Below are positions 34,617-44,813 of a stretch of 64,000 bases of DNA, one piece after another. This stretch comes from CAIWHR01 sp963717695 (GTDB lineage Bacteria; Pseudomonadota; Gammaproteobacteria; Burkholderiales; Casimicrobiaceae). The notes under the pieces are model-generated. The model searched no databases, was not told where the DNA came from, and saw only the letters and a list, made by a program, of their open reading frames with translations. Within the stretch, counting starts at the first letter, position 1; every line of letters begins with the position of its first letter. A program made the position numbers and the translations under genes. The stretch spans positions 1 to 64,000 of the forward strand of contig CAVQWR010000001.1 in the NCBI GenBank assembly GCA_963717695.1, written 5' to 3'.

Positions 34617-35366
34617 ATGAAAGTTCTCGTTGCCGTCAAGCGCGTCGTCGATTACAACGTCAAGGTCCGCGTGAAGCCCGACGGCTCGGGTGTGGACACC
34701 GCCAACGTCAAGATGTCGATGAATCCCTTCGACGAGATTGCCGTCGAGGAGGCGGTGCGGCTCAAGGAGAAGGGTGTGGTCACGGAGATCGTCGCGGTGT
34801 CGTGCGGCGTCGCCGGCAGCCAGGAGACGCTGCGCACGGCGCTGGCGCTCGGCGCCGATCGCGCGATCCTCGTCGAGACCGACGTCGAGCTGCAGCCGCT
34901 CGCGGTGGCGAAGCTCCTGAAGGCGATCGCCGACAAGGAGCAGCCGGGACTCGTGTTCCTCGGCAAGCAGGCGATCGACGACGATTCGAACCAGACCGGC
35001 CAGATGCTCGCCGCGCTCGCGGGCTGGGCGCAGGCGACCTTCGCGTCGAAGGTGGAGATCGCCGACGGCCGCGCGGTGGTCAAGCGCGAGGTCGACGGCG
35101 GGCTGGAGACGCTCGAGATGGCGTTGCCGCTCGTCATCACCACGGATCTTCGTCTCAACGAGCCGCGCTATGCGACGCTGCCCAACATCATGAAGGCGAA
35201 GAAGAAGCCGCTGGAGACGACCACGCCGGCGGCGCTTGGCGTCGACGTCGCGCCGCGGATTTCCACGCTCAAGGTCGTCGAGCCGCCGAAGCGGCAGGGC
35301 GGCGGCCGCGTGGCCGACGTCGCCGAGCTCGTCGACAAGCTGCGCAACGTCGCGAAGGTCATCTGA
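34617..35366 (+). CDS. etfB: Electron transfer flavoprotein beta subunit
   Basis: This 249-residue protein matches ETF beta: it begins MKVLVAVKRVVDYNVKVRVK and has the AMP-binding region with NPFDEIAVEEAVRLKEKG, the GADRAILVET strand and the LPNIMKAKKKPLE recognition-loop sequence that docks acyl-CoA dehydrogenases. The length is standard. With EtfA it accepts electrons from acyl-CoA dehydrogenases and passes them to ETF-quinone oxidoreductase. It is followed 61 bases later by etfA, and an acyl-CoA dehydrogenase lies beyond, as is common in betaproteobacteria. Confidence 0.95.
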   Translation: MKVLVAVKRVVDYNVKVRVKPDGSGVDTANVKMSMNPFDEIAVEEAVRLKEKGVVTEIVAVSCGVAGSQETLRTALALGADRAILVETDVELQPLAVAKLLKAIADKEQPGLVFLGKQAIDDDSNQTGQMLAALAGWAQATFASKVEIADGRAVVKREVDGGLETLEMALPLVITTDLRLNEPRYATLPNIMKAKKKPLETTTPAALGVDVAPRISTLKVVEPPKRQGGGRVADVAELVDKLRNVAKVI

Positions 35367-35427
35367 TTCCGTCCGCGCACGCGCTCCGCTCCGAAGCATC
35401 AACCGACTTCCATACACCTGCGACACC

Positions 35428-36366
35428 ATGACCACACTGCTCATCGCCGATCACGACAACGCAACGCTCAAGGCCGCGACGCGCAACGCCATCACCGCCG
35501 CGCTCAAGCTGGGCGGGGACGTGCACGTCCTCGTCGCCGGCGGCAACGCGGGCGCGGCAGCGCAAGCCGCGGCGCAGGTGCCGGGCGTGGCCAAGGTGCT
35601 GCATGCCGACGCCCCGCATCTCGCGGCGCCGGTCGCGGAGGCGGTGGCGGCCACGGTGGTGGCGCTCGCCCGCGCCGGCGGCTACACGCACGTGGTCGCC
35701 CCGGCCACCGGGTTCGGCAAGAACGTGATGCCGCGCGTCGCCGCGCTGCTCGACGTCGCGCAGGTGTCCGAGATCATCAGCGTCGAATCGCCCGACACGT
35801 TCGTGCGGCCGATCTATGCCGGCAGCGCGTTCGCGACCGTGCAGTCGAAGGACGCCGTGAAGGCGATCACCGTGCGCGCGACCGGTTTCGACGCGGCGCC
35901 CGACACCGGCGGCAATGCCGCGATCGAAGCGGTGGCCGCGGCGCCGGATCCCGGCCTCGCCAAGGTCGTCGGACAGGAGCTGAGCAAGTCCGACCGGCCG
36001 GAACTGACGAGCGCGCGCATCGTCGTGTCCGGCGGACGCGGCCTTGGCAGCGGCGAGAACTTCAAGATGCTGGAGGCGCTGGCCGGCAAGCTCAATGCGG
36101 CCATCGGCGCGTCGCGCGCCGCGGTCGACGCGGGCTACGTGCCCAACGATTACCAGGTCGGCCAGACCGGCAAGATCGTCGCGCCGGACCTCTACATCGC
36201 CGTCGGCATCTCCGGCGCGATCCAGCACCTCGCCGGAATGAAGGACGCGAAGGTCATCGTCGCGATCAACAAGGATCCGGACGCGCCGATCTTCCAGGTC
36301 GCCGATTACGGCCTTGTCGGCGACCTGTTCCAGATCGTCCCGGAACTGACCGCGTCACTGGGCTGA
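35428..36366 (+). CDS. etfA: Electron transfer flavoprotein alpha subunit
   Basis: This 312-residue protein matches ETF alpha. The C-terminal FAD-binding domain shows ARIVVSGGRGLGSGENF, PNDYQVGQTGKIVAPDLYIAVGISGAIQHLAGM and VAINKDPDAPIFQVADYGLVGDL, all characteristic. It pairs with etfB. It ends 142 bases before an acyl-CoA dehydrogenase gene, with a palindrome in the gap, so the dehydrogenase may have its own control. Confidence 0.95.
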   Translation: MTTLLIADHDNATLKAATRNAITAALKLGGDVHVLVAGGNAGAAAQAAAQVPGVAKVLHADAPHLAAPVAEAVAATVVALARAGGYTHVVAPATGFGKNVMPRVAALLDVAQVSEIISVESPDTFVRPIYAGSAFATVQSKDAVKAITVRATGFDAAPDTGGNAAIEAVAAAPDPGLAKVVGQELSKSDRPELTSARIVVSGGRGLGSGENFKMLEALAGKLNAAIGASRAAVDAGYVPNDYQVGQTGKIVAPDLYIAVGISGAIQHLAGMKDAKVIVAINKDPDAPIFQVADYGLVGDLFQIVPELTASLG

Positions 36367-36445
36367 AGACCGACGCGTCGCGCTCACCCATTCTATGGGC
36401 GGCGCGTTTCAGGCATCCGCGGTTCCGGCTTCGAAATTTTAGAGC

Positions 36446-36461
36446 GCCGACTCTAGTCGGC
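36446..36461. promoter_or_regulatory. Palindromic candidate operator upstream of the acyl-CoA dehydrogenase
   Basis: GCCGACT-CT-AGTCGGC is a perfect 7+7 base inverted repeat with a two-base spacer, 48 bases before the dehydrogenase start and in an A/T-richer pocket that could hold the promoter. Its size and symmetry fit a TetR-type repressor site, but no matching regulator gene is nearby. Confidence 0.45.
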
Positions 36462-36508
36462 CGGCCTATGCTTCGCTTATTCGCGATCACGCCAGGACGA
36501 GTTCCCCG

Positions 36509-38311
36509 ATGAGCCAATATCAAGCCCCCCTTGCCGACATAGAGTTCGTGCTCGACGACATCGCCGGCTTCGACCAGGTCGGATCGCTGCCCGGCAGCGA
36601 GGAGGCGACGCCCGACGTCGCCGCGGCGATCCTGCAGGAGGCCGCGAAATTCGCGACCAACGTGCTCGATCCGCTCAACGCATCGGGTGACCGCGAAGGC
36701 TCGACGCGCCGCGACGACGGCACGGTGACGACGCCGGCCGGCTTCAAGGACGCCTATCGGCAGTTCTGCGCGAACGGCTGGAACGGCCTCGGCAAGAGCC
36801 CCGAGTACGGCGGCCAGGGGCTGCCGTACCTGCTGTCGATCGCCGTCGAGGAAATGTGGCACGCGTCGAATCTCGCGTTCGACCTTTGCCCGCTGCTGAC
36901 GCAGGGCGCGATCGAGGCGATCGAACTGCGCGGCTCAGATGCGCTCAAGGAAAAATTCCTGCCGAAGATGGTCGCCGGCACGTGGACCGGCACGATGAAC
37001 CTCACCGAGCCGCAGGCGGGATCCGATCTCGCCGCCGTGCGCACGAAGGCGGTGCCGCAGGGCGACGGCACCTATCGCCTGTTCGGCCAGAAGATCTTCA
37101 TCACGTACGGCGAGCACGACTACACCGACAACATCATCCATCTCGTGCTGGGGCGCACGCCGGACGCGCCGCCCGGCGTGAAGGGCATCTCGCTCTTCGT
37201 CGTGCCGAAGTTCATCGTCAACGACGACGGCAGCCTCGGCGCGCGCAACGACGTGCAGTGCGTGTCGCTCGAGCACAAGCTCGGCATCCACGCGAGCCCG
37301 ACCTGCGTGCTCGCGTACGGCGACCACGGCGGCGCCATCGGCTATCTCGTCGGCGAGGAGAACCGCGGCCTCGAATACATGTTCATCATGATGAACCTCG
37401 CGCGCTTCTCGGTCGGCCTCGAGGGCGTGGGCATTTCCGAGCGCGCCTACCAGCACGCCGTCGCCTACGCGCGCGAGCGCGTGCAGGGGCGCCCGGTGGG
37501 CGTCGAAGGCGGCGGCAAGGGCGCGCCGATCATCGACCATCCGGACATCCGGCGCATCCTGATGACGATGCGCGCGACCGTCGAGGCGATGCGCGCCGTG
37601 GCCTACGTCACCGCCGCCGCCGTCGACAACGCGAATCGCCACCCCGATGCCGCCGCCCGCGCGCGGCACCAGGCCTTCGTCGATTTCATGATCCCGATCG
37701 TCAAGGGCTGCTCGACGGAGAACGCGCTGCGGATGACCTCGCTCGGGCTGCAGGTGCACGGTGGCATGGGATTCATCGAGGAAACCGGCGCGGCGCAGTA
37801 CTACCGCGACGCGCGAATCACGACGATCTACGAGGGAACCACCGCGATCCAGGCCAACGACTTCATCGGCCGCAAGACGGCGCGCGACGGTGGCGCCGAA
37901 GCACGGCGCGTTGCGGCCGAGATCGATCGCACGGCAGCGGAACTGACGGCGCATGCCGATCCGAACCTGAAGGCGATCGGCGCGCGGCTCACACGCGCGG
38001 TGCGCTCGCTGCACACGGCGCTCGAGTGGATGGTGCCGGCCTTCGGTGCCAACACGCGCGCCGCCCACGCGAGCGCGGTGCCGTACCTCGAGCTCTGGGG
38101 GCTCGTCGTCGGCGGTTGGCAGATGGGGCGTGCAGCGCTCGTCGCCGCCAGGCGCTTGGGCGATGGCTCCGGCGACGCGGCGTTCCTCACCGCCAAGATC
38201 CAGACCGCGCGCTTCTACGCGGACGCGCTGCTGCCGCAGGCCACGGGACTCGTCGACGTCGTGACGGCGGGTGGCGAGCCCGCGATGGCGCTCGCCGTCG
38301 GGCAGTTCTGA
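36509..38311 (+). CDS. Acyl-CoA dehydrogenase (long form, DmdC/AcdA-like C-terminal domain)
   Basis: This 600-residue FAD enzyme belongs to the long acyl-CoA dehydrogenase group with an extra C-terminal domain, like 3-methylmercaptopropionyl-CoA dehydrogenase (DmdC) and related proteins. Features are the N-terminal helical domain, the NLTEPQAGSDLAAVRTKA middle domain with its flavin-binding strands, LQVHGGMGFIEETGAAQYYRDARI, and the catalytic base E442 in IYEGTTAIQ. It removes two hydrogens from an acyl-CoA and delivers electrons to the EtfAB pair just upstream. The exact acyl substrate cannot be read. The start at 36509 follows an AGGA-type site. Confidence 0.93.
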   Translation: MSQYQAPLADIEFVLDDIAGFDQVGSLPGSEEATPDVAAAILQEAAKFATNVLDPLNASGDREGSTRRDDGTVTTPAGFKDAYRQFCANGWNGLGKSPEYGGQGLPYLLSIAVEEMWHASNLAFDLCPLLTQGAIEAIELRGSDALKEKFLPKMVAGTWTGTMNLTEPQAGSDLAAVRTKAVPQGDGTYRLFGQKIFITYGEHDYTDNIIHLVLGRTPDAPPGVKGISLFVVPKFIVNDDGSLGARNDVQCVSLEHKLGIHASPTCVLAYGDHGGAIGYLVGEENRGLEYMFIMMNLARFSVGLEGVGISERAYQHAVAYARERVQGRPVGVEGGGKGAPIIDHPDIRRILMTMRATVEAMRAVAYVTAAAVDNANRHPDAAARARHQAFVDFMIPIVKGCSTENALRMTSLGLQVHGGMGFIEETGAAQYYRDARITTIYEGTTAIQANDFIGRKTARDGGAEARRVAAEIDRTAAELTAHADPNLKAIGARLTRAVRSLHTALEWMVPAFGANTRAAHASAVPYLELWGLVVGGWQMGRAALVAARRLGDGSGDAAFLTAKIQTARFYADALLPQATGLVDVVTAGGEPAMALAVGQF

Positions 38312-38330
38312 GGCCGGGCGCCGCGCTTCG

Positions 38331-39659
38331 CTAGTTGCAGGTCGTGCCGGCCGGCGGCAGGAACAGGAAGCGCGTGATCGCCTTGGTCTGATCGACCACG
38401 GGCAGCGAGCCGGCGCCGGTCGTCGTGTAGTGCAGCGTCGCGTTGTTGCCGTCCGCGAAGGTCAGCATCGCCGTGCCGACGACCGTCGCCGGCTGCACGA
38501 GGTCGGTGCTCTTGAAGTTGTCGAAGCGCGGCCCGGCGGAGCGCACCAGCTGCCCGGTGAACACGTTCGACGTACCCTGCCGGGACACCAGCGCGGACAG
38601 CCACAGCGGCGCGTTGCTGCCGGCGGCCTTCGCGTCGTAGGTGTACCACGTCGCATAGATCGTGTTGCCCTGGTGCGCGAAGTTGATGCCCCAGCCCGGC
38701 TCGCTCGGGGCCCACCAGAGATCCTGGAAATTGGTCGCCGCGGCGAGGTTGGGCGCATTGGCGTACGTGCAGGCGGGCTGCGCCGTGCTGCCGTCCAGCA
38801 CGAAGCGCGTGATCGCCTTCGACTGCGAGATCGCGGTCGCCGCACCGCCCGTGCCCATGTCGATGTTGTAGGCGAACGTGCCGTTGCTGGCATCGGTGAA
38901 CGTGATCGTGCCGTCGCCGACCCTGGTCGCGACGGTGCCCCCGGTGAAGTTGTTGAACGCCGGACCCGTGCTCACGTAGATGTCGCCGTGGTACGCATTG
39001 CTCGTGGGTGCGGAGCGTCCCGCCAGCATCGTCAGCCAGTACGCGTTGCCGGCGGTGTCGTAGGTGTACCAGGTGGCGAAGATCTGGTCGCCCTGATGCA
39101 CGAAGTTCACTCCCCACCCGGACTCGTCGGGCTTCCACCACAGGCCCTGATAGTTCGAAGGCGGCGCGGCGGGCGCAATCGAGGCGCTCGCGCCCGCGAA
39201 ATTCGTCGCGACATTGGCGCGGATCTGGCCGTTCGCGAAAAGCGCGTTGACGCCGTCCGTGGGCAGGCTCGCGTAGCTCCACTGGTCGACACCCTCGCCG
39301 TAGCTGACCTTGCCGCTGGCCACCGGGAAGAATCCGTTCGGGACGACGTAATCGGGCGTGACGAGGCCGAGCGCGGCGAATCCCTGCGTCGCGATCAGCA
39401 CGCGCTTGCCGTTGGTGCTGCCGCCGCGAAGATTGGTCGGAAACACGAAGATGTTCGGGGTGCCGGCACCCTGGGCCACGATCGTGTGGCCCGCGAGCAG
39501 GTTCTGGCCATCGGCAAGCCCGATGATCTCCATGAACTGGACGGAGCCGTCGGCATTCGAGTAGATCTCGTCGATCGCCATGACGTGAAACGTCGCCCGG
39601 CTGGCGGGCGCGACGACGACGAGCATTGCAAACATCAGGCAGGCAAGCAGGCGTTGCAT
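38331..39659 (-). CDS. Secreted protein with two Trp-rich repeats
   Basis: This 442-residue exported protein has the signal MQRLLACLMFAMLVVVAPASRA. The middle and end carry two copies of a repeat of about 105 residues: LWWKPDESGWGVNFVHQGDQ then IFATWYTYDTAGNAYWL, and a similar copy with LWWAPSEPGWGINFAHQGN. Each is followed by a strand-rich half with IGTG/VGTAMLTFADGNNATL features. I recall the WWxPxESGWG-type unit in many secreted proteins of betaproteobacteria and Xanthomonadales, with no assigned function. GAGG precedes the ATG at 39659. It converges on the dehydrogenase gene with a 19-base gap. Confidence 0.75.
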   Translation of the reverse strand: MQRLLACLMFAMLVVVAPASRATFHVMAIDEIYSNADGSVQFMEIIGLADGQNLLAGHTIVAQGAGTPNIFVFPTNLRGGSTNGKRVLIATQGFAALGLVTPDYVVPNGFFPVASGKVSYGEGVDQWSYASLPTDGVNALFANGQIRANVATNFAGASASIAPAAPPSNYQGLWWKPDESGWGVNFVHQGDQIFATWYTYDTAGNAYWLTMLAGRSAPTSNAYHGDIYVSTGPAFNNFTGGTVATRVGDGTITFTDASNGTFAYNIDMGTGGAATAISQSKAITRFVLDGSTAQPACTYANAPNLAAATNFQDLWWAPSEPGWGINFAHQGNTIYATWYTYDAKAAGSNAPLWLSALVSRQGTSNVFTGQLVRSAGPRFDNFKSTDLVQPATVVGTAMLTFADGNNATLHYTTTGAGSLPVVDQTKAITRFLFLPPAGTTCN

Positions 39660-39796
39660 GGAAACCTCGGCTCGATTCCGGCGCGCGCCGCCATGAAGCG
39701 ACGGCGCCGCCACATCCTCCGCAAACACGCGACCGGCGGAGTGTATTCCTGCCGCCGCTGGAACAAGGACGGCTGCGAATCGGTTAACCTTCGTCG

Positions 39797-40333
39797 ATGC
39801 AGCAAACCGCCACCCTGCGACCGTCCTGCCGGCACGTCCGCGTCTTCGCCTGGACGTTCGCGCTCGCCAATGTGCTGTGTCCGGCCGCGCCCGCGGCCGG
39901 CGGCGGTCGCCGATCTTTTCGTCGTCAACGAGCCCTGGGTGCGGCCGGCGGCATCCGGTTCGACCGACGCCTACATGAACCTGCGGAGCAGCACGGACGC
40001 AACGCTCGTCGGCGTGCGCAGCGAGCGATGCCGCGACGGTGTCCATGGAAGTGCCAGACATCTCGCACCGCGGAAGATTCCATAGCGTGACGCGTGTGGC
40101 GCTTCCCGCCGGGGAAACGGTGAGGCTCGCCCCCGGACACGGTGCACCTGCGGCTCTCCGGCATCGCGCACGCGCTGAAGCTGGGCGAGCACGCCGCGCT
40201 GGTGCTGACGCTGGAAGCGCCCGACGGCAGCACGCGGGAAATTGCGGTCGATGCCGAGGTCCGCCGCCGCTCGCCGACCGACGACGAGACGCACGCGCAC
40301 GGTCACCCGGGCGCGCCCGCCGCGGCACGCTGA
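39797..40333 (+). pseudogene. PCu(A)C-type periplasmic copper chaperone, split by three frameshifts
   Basis: Reading three frames in turn restores one copper chaperone of the PCu(A)C (DUF461) family. It comprises a signal-like start, EPWVRPAASGSTDAYMNLRS, SMEVPDISHRGRFHSVTRVALPAGETVRLAPG, then HLRLSGIAHALKLGEHAALVLTLE and a His-rich tail. Shifts lie near 39900, 40031 and 40137, and each is explained by one extra base. The usual metal-binding Met/His residues are only partly recoverable: the H-x-M region reads SMEVPD. Because the sequence between shifts is well conserved, sequencing or assembly error is at least as likely as real inactivation. The family delivers copper to cytochrome oxidase. 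Confidence 0.7.
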
Positions 40334-40342
40334 ACTCCGCGC

Positions 40343-40477
40343 GCCGGTTAGCCACGCCTTTCGCATTTAACCGGCGTGAGATCGGCTGCCGGTCGCGCGC
40401 ACGTGTGTCCGCGTGCCGGTTCATTGTCGGAACAGATTTTAGGGGGCCTCGCGCAAGTGCGCTCGCACGCCGGTTAA
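40343..40477. repeat. Four dispersed GCCGGTTA-type sites
   Basis: GCCGGTTA occurs at 40343-40350, its complement TTAACCGGC at 40367-40375, GCCGGTT at 40415-40421 and GCCGGTTAA at 40469-40477, all in the 207-base gap between the copper-chaperone gene and malQ. The first two face each other as an inverted repeat. They could be operator half-sites. Frameshift-prone sequence around them makes exact bases uncertain. Confidence 0.35.
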
Positions 40478-40540
40478 TGGAGGAGACGGAATCTAAGCGG
40501 CCCCGCGGCGTGCCGGGCCCCGGCTGAGTGCCGTGGCAGT

Positions 40541-42758
40541 TCAGGCGGGCTCGTCCGGCGGCCGCGGCGCGCTGCGCGCCGCGCAGCCCGCAACCGTCAG
40601 CCGGCCGGCGCGCGTGTCCCAGAGGCGCGCGGCAACCACGCTCGTCCGGCGTCGCCAGTTCGGCCGCTCGCGGTCGGTGCCGGGGAGATTCTGGGCAACC
40701 GTTTCACCGGCGAGGTCGTTCGCCTGGAACAGCACGAATTCGGCGGGCGTTGCGGCGATGTAGCGGTGCACGGCCGCCGTGACCGTCGCGTCGTGCGGGG
40801 CGGCGGCGTCGAGCGGCGGATCGCCCGGAACCGCCTCGCGCGCAAGCGCACGGACCAGCGATTGCTTATCGGCCGCGCGCGTCGCGCGCTCCGCCAGTGC
40901 CGCGTCGTCGCCGATGAGACCGAGAGCGGCCTTTTCGACGATGTCGGCGCCAGACCACCAGCCGGCGATGGTCGGAAGGTCGTGCGTCGACACGCACGCC
41001 GCCGCTTTCGCAGGATAGCGTTCGGGCGCGCGAAACGTGTCCCCATCGCGCTCGAACCACAGCACGCGATACGACAGCACGTCGGCGGCGGCAAGACGCT
41101 CGCGCAGGCCGTCGGGCACGGTGCCGAGGTCCTCGCCGACGACGACGCAGCGCGCGCGTCGGCTCTCGAGCGCGAGGACGGCGAGAAGGTCGTCGAACGG
41201 ATAGGCGACGTACGCGCCGTCGCCCGCGCGACCGCCGTCCGGCACCCAGAAAAGGCGCGTGAGCCCCATCACGTGATCGATGCGCAGCGCGCCCGCGTGC
41301 CGCATGTTGGCGGCGAGGAGCTCGCGGAATCCGGCGTAGGCGGACGCGGTCAGCCGATGCGGAATCGCCGGCGGCAGGTCCCACACCTGTCCCGTCGGCG
41401 AGAACGGGTCGGGCGGGGCGCCGATCGAGGCGCCGCGCGCGAGGCCGTCGGCATTCGCCCACGCCTCGGCACCGTCCGGCGCGGCGCCGATCGCGAGGTC
41501 CCGATAGAGCCCGTGGACGAGACCCGCCGCGTGCGCGTCGCGGACGACGGCGCGGAGCTGCCGGTCGGCCTGCCATTGCAGGTAGCACGCGAAGCGGATG
41601 TCGCGTGGATGTTGCAGCGCGAATTCGGCGACGTGCGGCGCGCCGGGACTGCGCAATGCCGCGGGCCAGCGCTGCCACGGCAGTCGGGGGTGCGCCGCGG
41701 CGATCGTCTCGAAGGCGGCGAAATTGCGCAGCGCCGTGCCGCCCTCGGCCACGAACGCCGCGAACTCGACGGCGAGCGGGTCGTCCTCGGCACGCCGGTC
41801 GAAGGTGGCGAAGCACGCATCGAGCACCGCGCGCTTCGCCTGCCAGACGGCGACGTAGTCGACTTCGTCCCGCGCCGTGAGCGCGGTCAGCGCGCGACGG
41901 TTCGCGGACAGCACGCGCGCGCGCTTCGCGCGAGGCTTCGAACTCGGTCACGCGCTCGACGTCGACGTAGATGGGATCGACGAAGCGGCGGTCGGAAGGA
42001 TGGTACGGGCTCGCGCGATCGCGATCGACGCTGAAGAGCGCATGCAGCGGATTCAGCCCGAGCAGGGTCCCGCCGGCGCGCGCGGTCGCGAGCGCGGCCT
42101 CGGCAAGCGTGGTGAAGTCGCCGATGCCCTGGTCGTCGGGGCGCCGCAGCGAGTAAAGATGTGCGGCGAGTCCGAACCGTCGCGCGCCTGCGGCGATGTC
42201 GTCCGGCGTGTGGCAGCGCGCAGGTGCGACGATCAATGTCGACGCGCGGTCGCGGTCGTCGTCGAGGAAGAGCCGGTGCGCGCCACAGGGAAGGGCCGGC
42301 AGCGCGACCATGCGCCGGACGCTCTGCCTGCCATCCGCGCCCGTGATCGTCCGCGCCGGCAGCGCGCCGGGATCGATCGGGTAATCGTCGCGCGTGCCGT
42401 CCTCGCGCACGACGTGCAGCCATTGCTTCGCGCCGGCCGCGGCGGCGTCCTGCGCCAGCGCGATCGTCCCCGCGTCACCTTCGATGGTCACGATCGTGGC
42501 GGGCAGCGGGCCGCGTCCGCCGCGTTCCGCGATCTCGACGAGCCGCGCGCGCGCCTCCTCGGTCGACGTCGCGCCGAGCCCCATCGCGTCGAGCAGCGCG
42601 CGCTTGGTGTCGGGGCTGACCTCGTGACGCGCACCGCCGACGTCCCACCATTCGGCGGCGATGCCGGCAGCGGTGGCGAGGCGCGCGAGCACCGCGGGCT
42701 CGACGCCGGGACGCCGCGGCTTCCACGCGATCGTCGGCTCCTCGGCGACGATGATCAC
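40541..42758 (-). pseudogene. malQ: malQ-type 4-alpha-glucanotransferase, frameshifted, joined to glgX
   Basis: This is a GH77 4-alpha-glucanotransferase (amylomaltase) that trims and rejoins maltodextrins released from glycogen. Recognisable parts are WWDVGGARHEVSPDTKRALL, SLRRPDDQGIGDF, SPYHPSDRRFVDPIYVDVE, ALRIDHVMGLTRLFWVP, CVVVGEDLGTVPDGLRE and STHDLPTIAGWW, which carry the Asp nucleophile, Glu acid/base and second Asp of the family. The C-terminal 457 residues read cleanly, and one shift lies near 41915-41925 in a GC-dinucleotide run. The N-terminus continues without a stop from the glgX C-terminus. A GTG at 42758 could also start it separately. Confidence 0.75.
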
Positions 42759-44809
42759 CGAGCGCGCGGCGATCGACGTCGTCTTCGATCGCCCCCGTGC
42801 GCGCGCCGAGCGGACCGCCGGCCGGCAGTGCCGTGTCGACGTGGCAGCGCCATGCGCAGCCCGCGCGCGGATCGGGGAGATGCAGCGCGCATGGTGCGTC
42901 GCCCGAGTTGAGGGCGACGAGGACCCGATCGGCATCGCGGGTCTCCGTCGCGGGCGTGTAGAACACCGCGGCCAGCGCCTTGCGCGCGGGGTCGTTCCAG
43001 TCGGCGCCGCTCAGTCGGACGGCCGTCCGGCAGCCGCCACTCGACGTCCGGAATGCCGGACGCATCGACCGGCGCGCCGGTGAGAAAGCGATCGGCGCGC
43101 AATGCCGGATGCGCGTGGCGCAGCGCGCACAGCGCCGCGACGAAATCGATCAGCGCGTCGTCGACGCGGTCCCAGTCGATCCATGCCAGCGGATTGTCCT
43201 GCGCGTAGGCGTTGTTGTTGCCGCGCTGCGTCCGTCCGAGCTCGTCGCCCATCGACAGCATCGGCGTGCCGCGCGCCGCGAGCAGCGTCGCGAAGAGGCT
43301 TCGCACGTCGCGCTGCCGCGCGGCGACGATCGCGGCGTCGTCGGTCGGTCCTTCGACGCCGTGGTTCCACGAATGGTTGTCGTCCCCGCCGTCGCGGTTC
43401 GCTTCGCCATTCGCCTCGTTGTGCTTCACTTCGTAGCTGACGAGGTCCGCGAGCGTGAAGCCGTCGTGCGCGGTGACGAAGTTGATCGACCGCGATGGCG
43501 GCCGGCGGCTCGCCGCGAACACGTCGGACGAGCCGGAGAGCCGTGTCGCGAGCTCGCCCAGCATCCCGGCGTCGCCGCGCCAGAACCGGCGAACGGCGTC
43601 GCGGCTCGCGGTCGTTCCATTCGCCCCAGGGCGCCGGGAACGCGCCGAGCCGATAGCCGCCGCGGCCGACGTCCCACGGCTCGGCGATCAGCTTCAGCTC
43701 GCGCAATACCGGGTCCTGCGCGATGGCCTGCAGCAGCGGCGCCGCCGGATCGAAGCCGTCGGCGCGCGCGGCCGAGCGTCGTCGCGAGGTCGAAGCGGAA
43801 GCCGTCGACACCGGCGGCCATGCGCGAAATGGCGCAGCGAGTCGAGCGCGAGGCGCAGCACGAACGGATGGTCGAGCGCCAGCGTGTTGCCGCATCCGGT
43901 GTCGTCGACGTAGCGTGCGGCGTCGGTTTCGAAAAGGCGGTAATAGCTCGCGTTGTCGAGCCCGCGCAGCGACAGCGTAGGCCCCGGCGCGTCGCCTTCG
44001 CCGCTGTGGTTCAGCACGATGTCCTGGATCACCTCGATACCCGCCGCGTGCAGCGCGCGCACGCAGGCGGCGAGCTCGGCGATGCCTCCCGGCGCGAGCA
44101 GCGGTGCCGGGACGAGCCACGCGATCGGGTTGTAGCGCCAGTAGTTGGTGAGACCGAGCGCTGCCAGATGGCGCTCGTCGACGGCGGCGACGATCGGCAT
44201 CAGCTCGACCGTCGTCACGCCGAGACGCGTGAGATGCGCGATGGCCGCGGGATGGGCGAGCCCGGCAAGCGTGCCGCGCAGTGCCGGCGGGACGCCCGAG
44301 TGCGCCTTCGTGAACCCGCGCACGATGAGCTCGTAGATGATCGTGTCGGACCACGGCACCGCGCGGGCGCATGGGCTCCGCGCGCGGCGGCACCGCGGTG
44401 ACGATCGCCTTCGCCACGACACGGCGCGCTGTCGCGCGGGTCGGGCGCCGTGTCGTCATGATTGCTGCCGGACATCGCCGGGTCGTACGCGACGTGGCGG
44501 TCGAGCGCGCGGGCGTACGGATCGATCAGGAGCTTCGCCGGATTGAAGCGATGGCCGCTGCGCGGGTCGAACGGACCGTGCGCGCGCAATCCGTAGCGCG
44601 CGCCCGCGGCAACGTCCGCGACGAAGCCGTGAAACACGTCGCCGGTGCGCTCGGGCAGCGTGACGCGCGCCTGCTCCTGCTCGCCCTGCGCGTCGAACAG
44701 GCAGAGCTCGATCGACGCTCGCGTGCGCGGAGAACACGGCGACGTTGACGCCGCCCGGAACGAGCGTCACGCCGAGCGGCTCGGGGCTGCCGGATCCGAT
44801 GCGGCGCAT
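42759..44809 (-). pseudogene. glgX: glgX glycogen debranching enzyme, multiply frameshifted
   Basis: Pieces in three frames rebuild GlgX, the isoamylase-type enzyme that removes branches from phosphorylase-limited glycogen. They include PLGVTLVPGGVNVAVFSAHA, PFDPRSGHRFNPAKLLIDPYARAL, TIIYELIVRGFTKAHSGVP, GIEVIQDIVLNHSGEGD, AAGVDGFRFDLATTLGR (nucleophile Asp), LKLIAEPWDVGRGGYRLGAF (acid/base Glu) and FVTAHDGFTLADLVSYEVKHNEANGE (second Asp). All catalytic residues survive, although I count about seven shifts. The ATG at 44809 lies four bases after the glgA stop, as in an operon. Real decay would not be expected to spare every motif, so errors in the sequence are likely. Confidence 0.75.
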
Positions 44810-44813
44810 GCGG

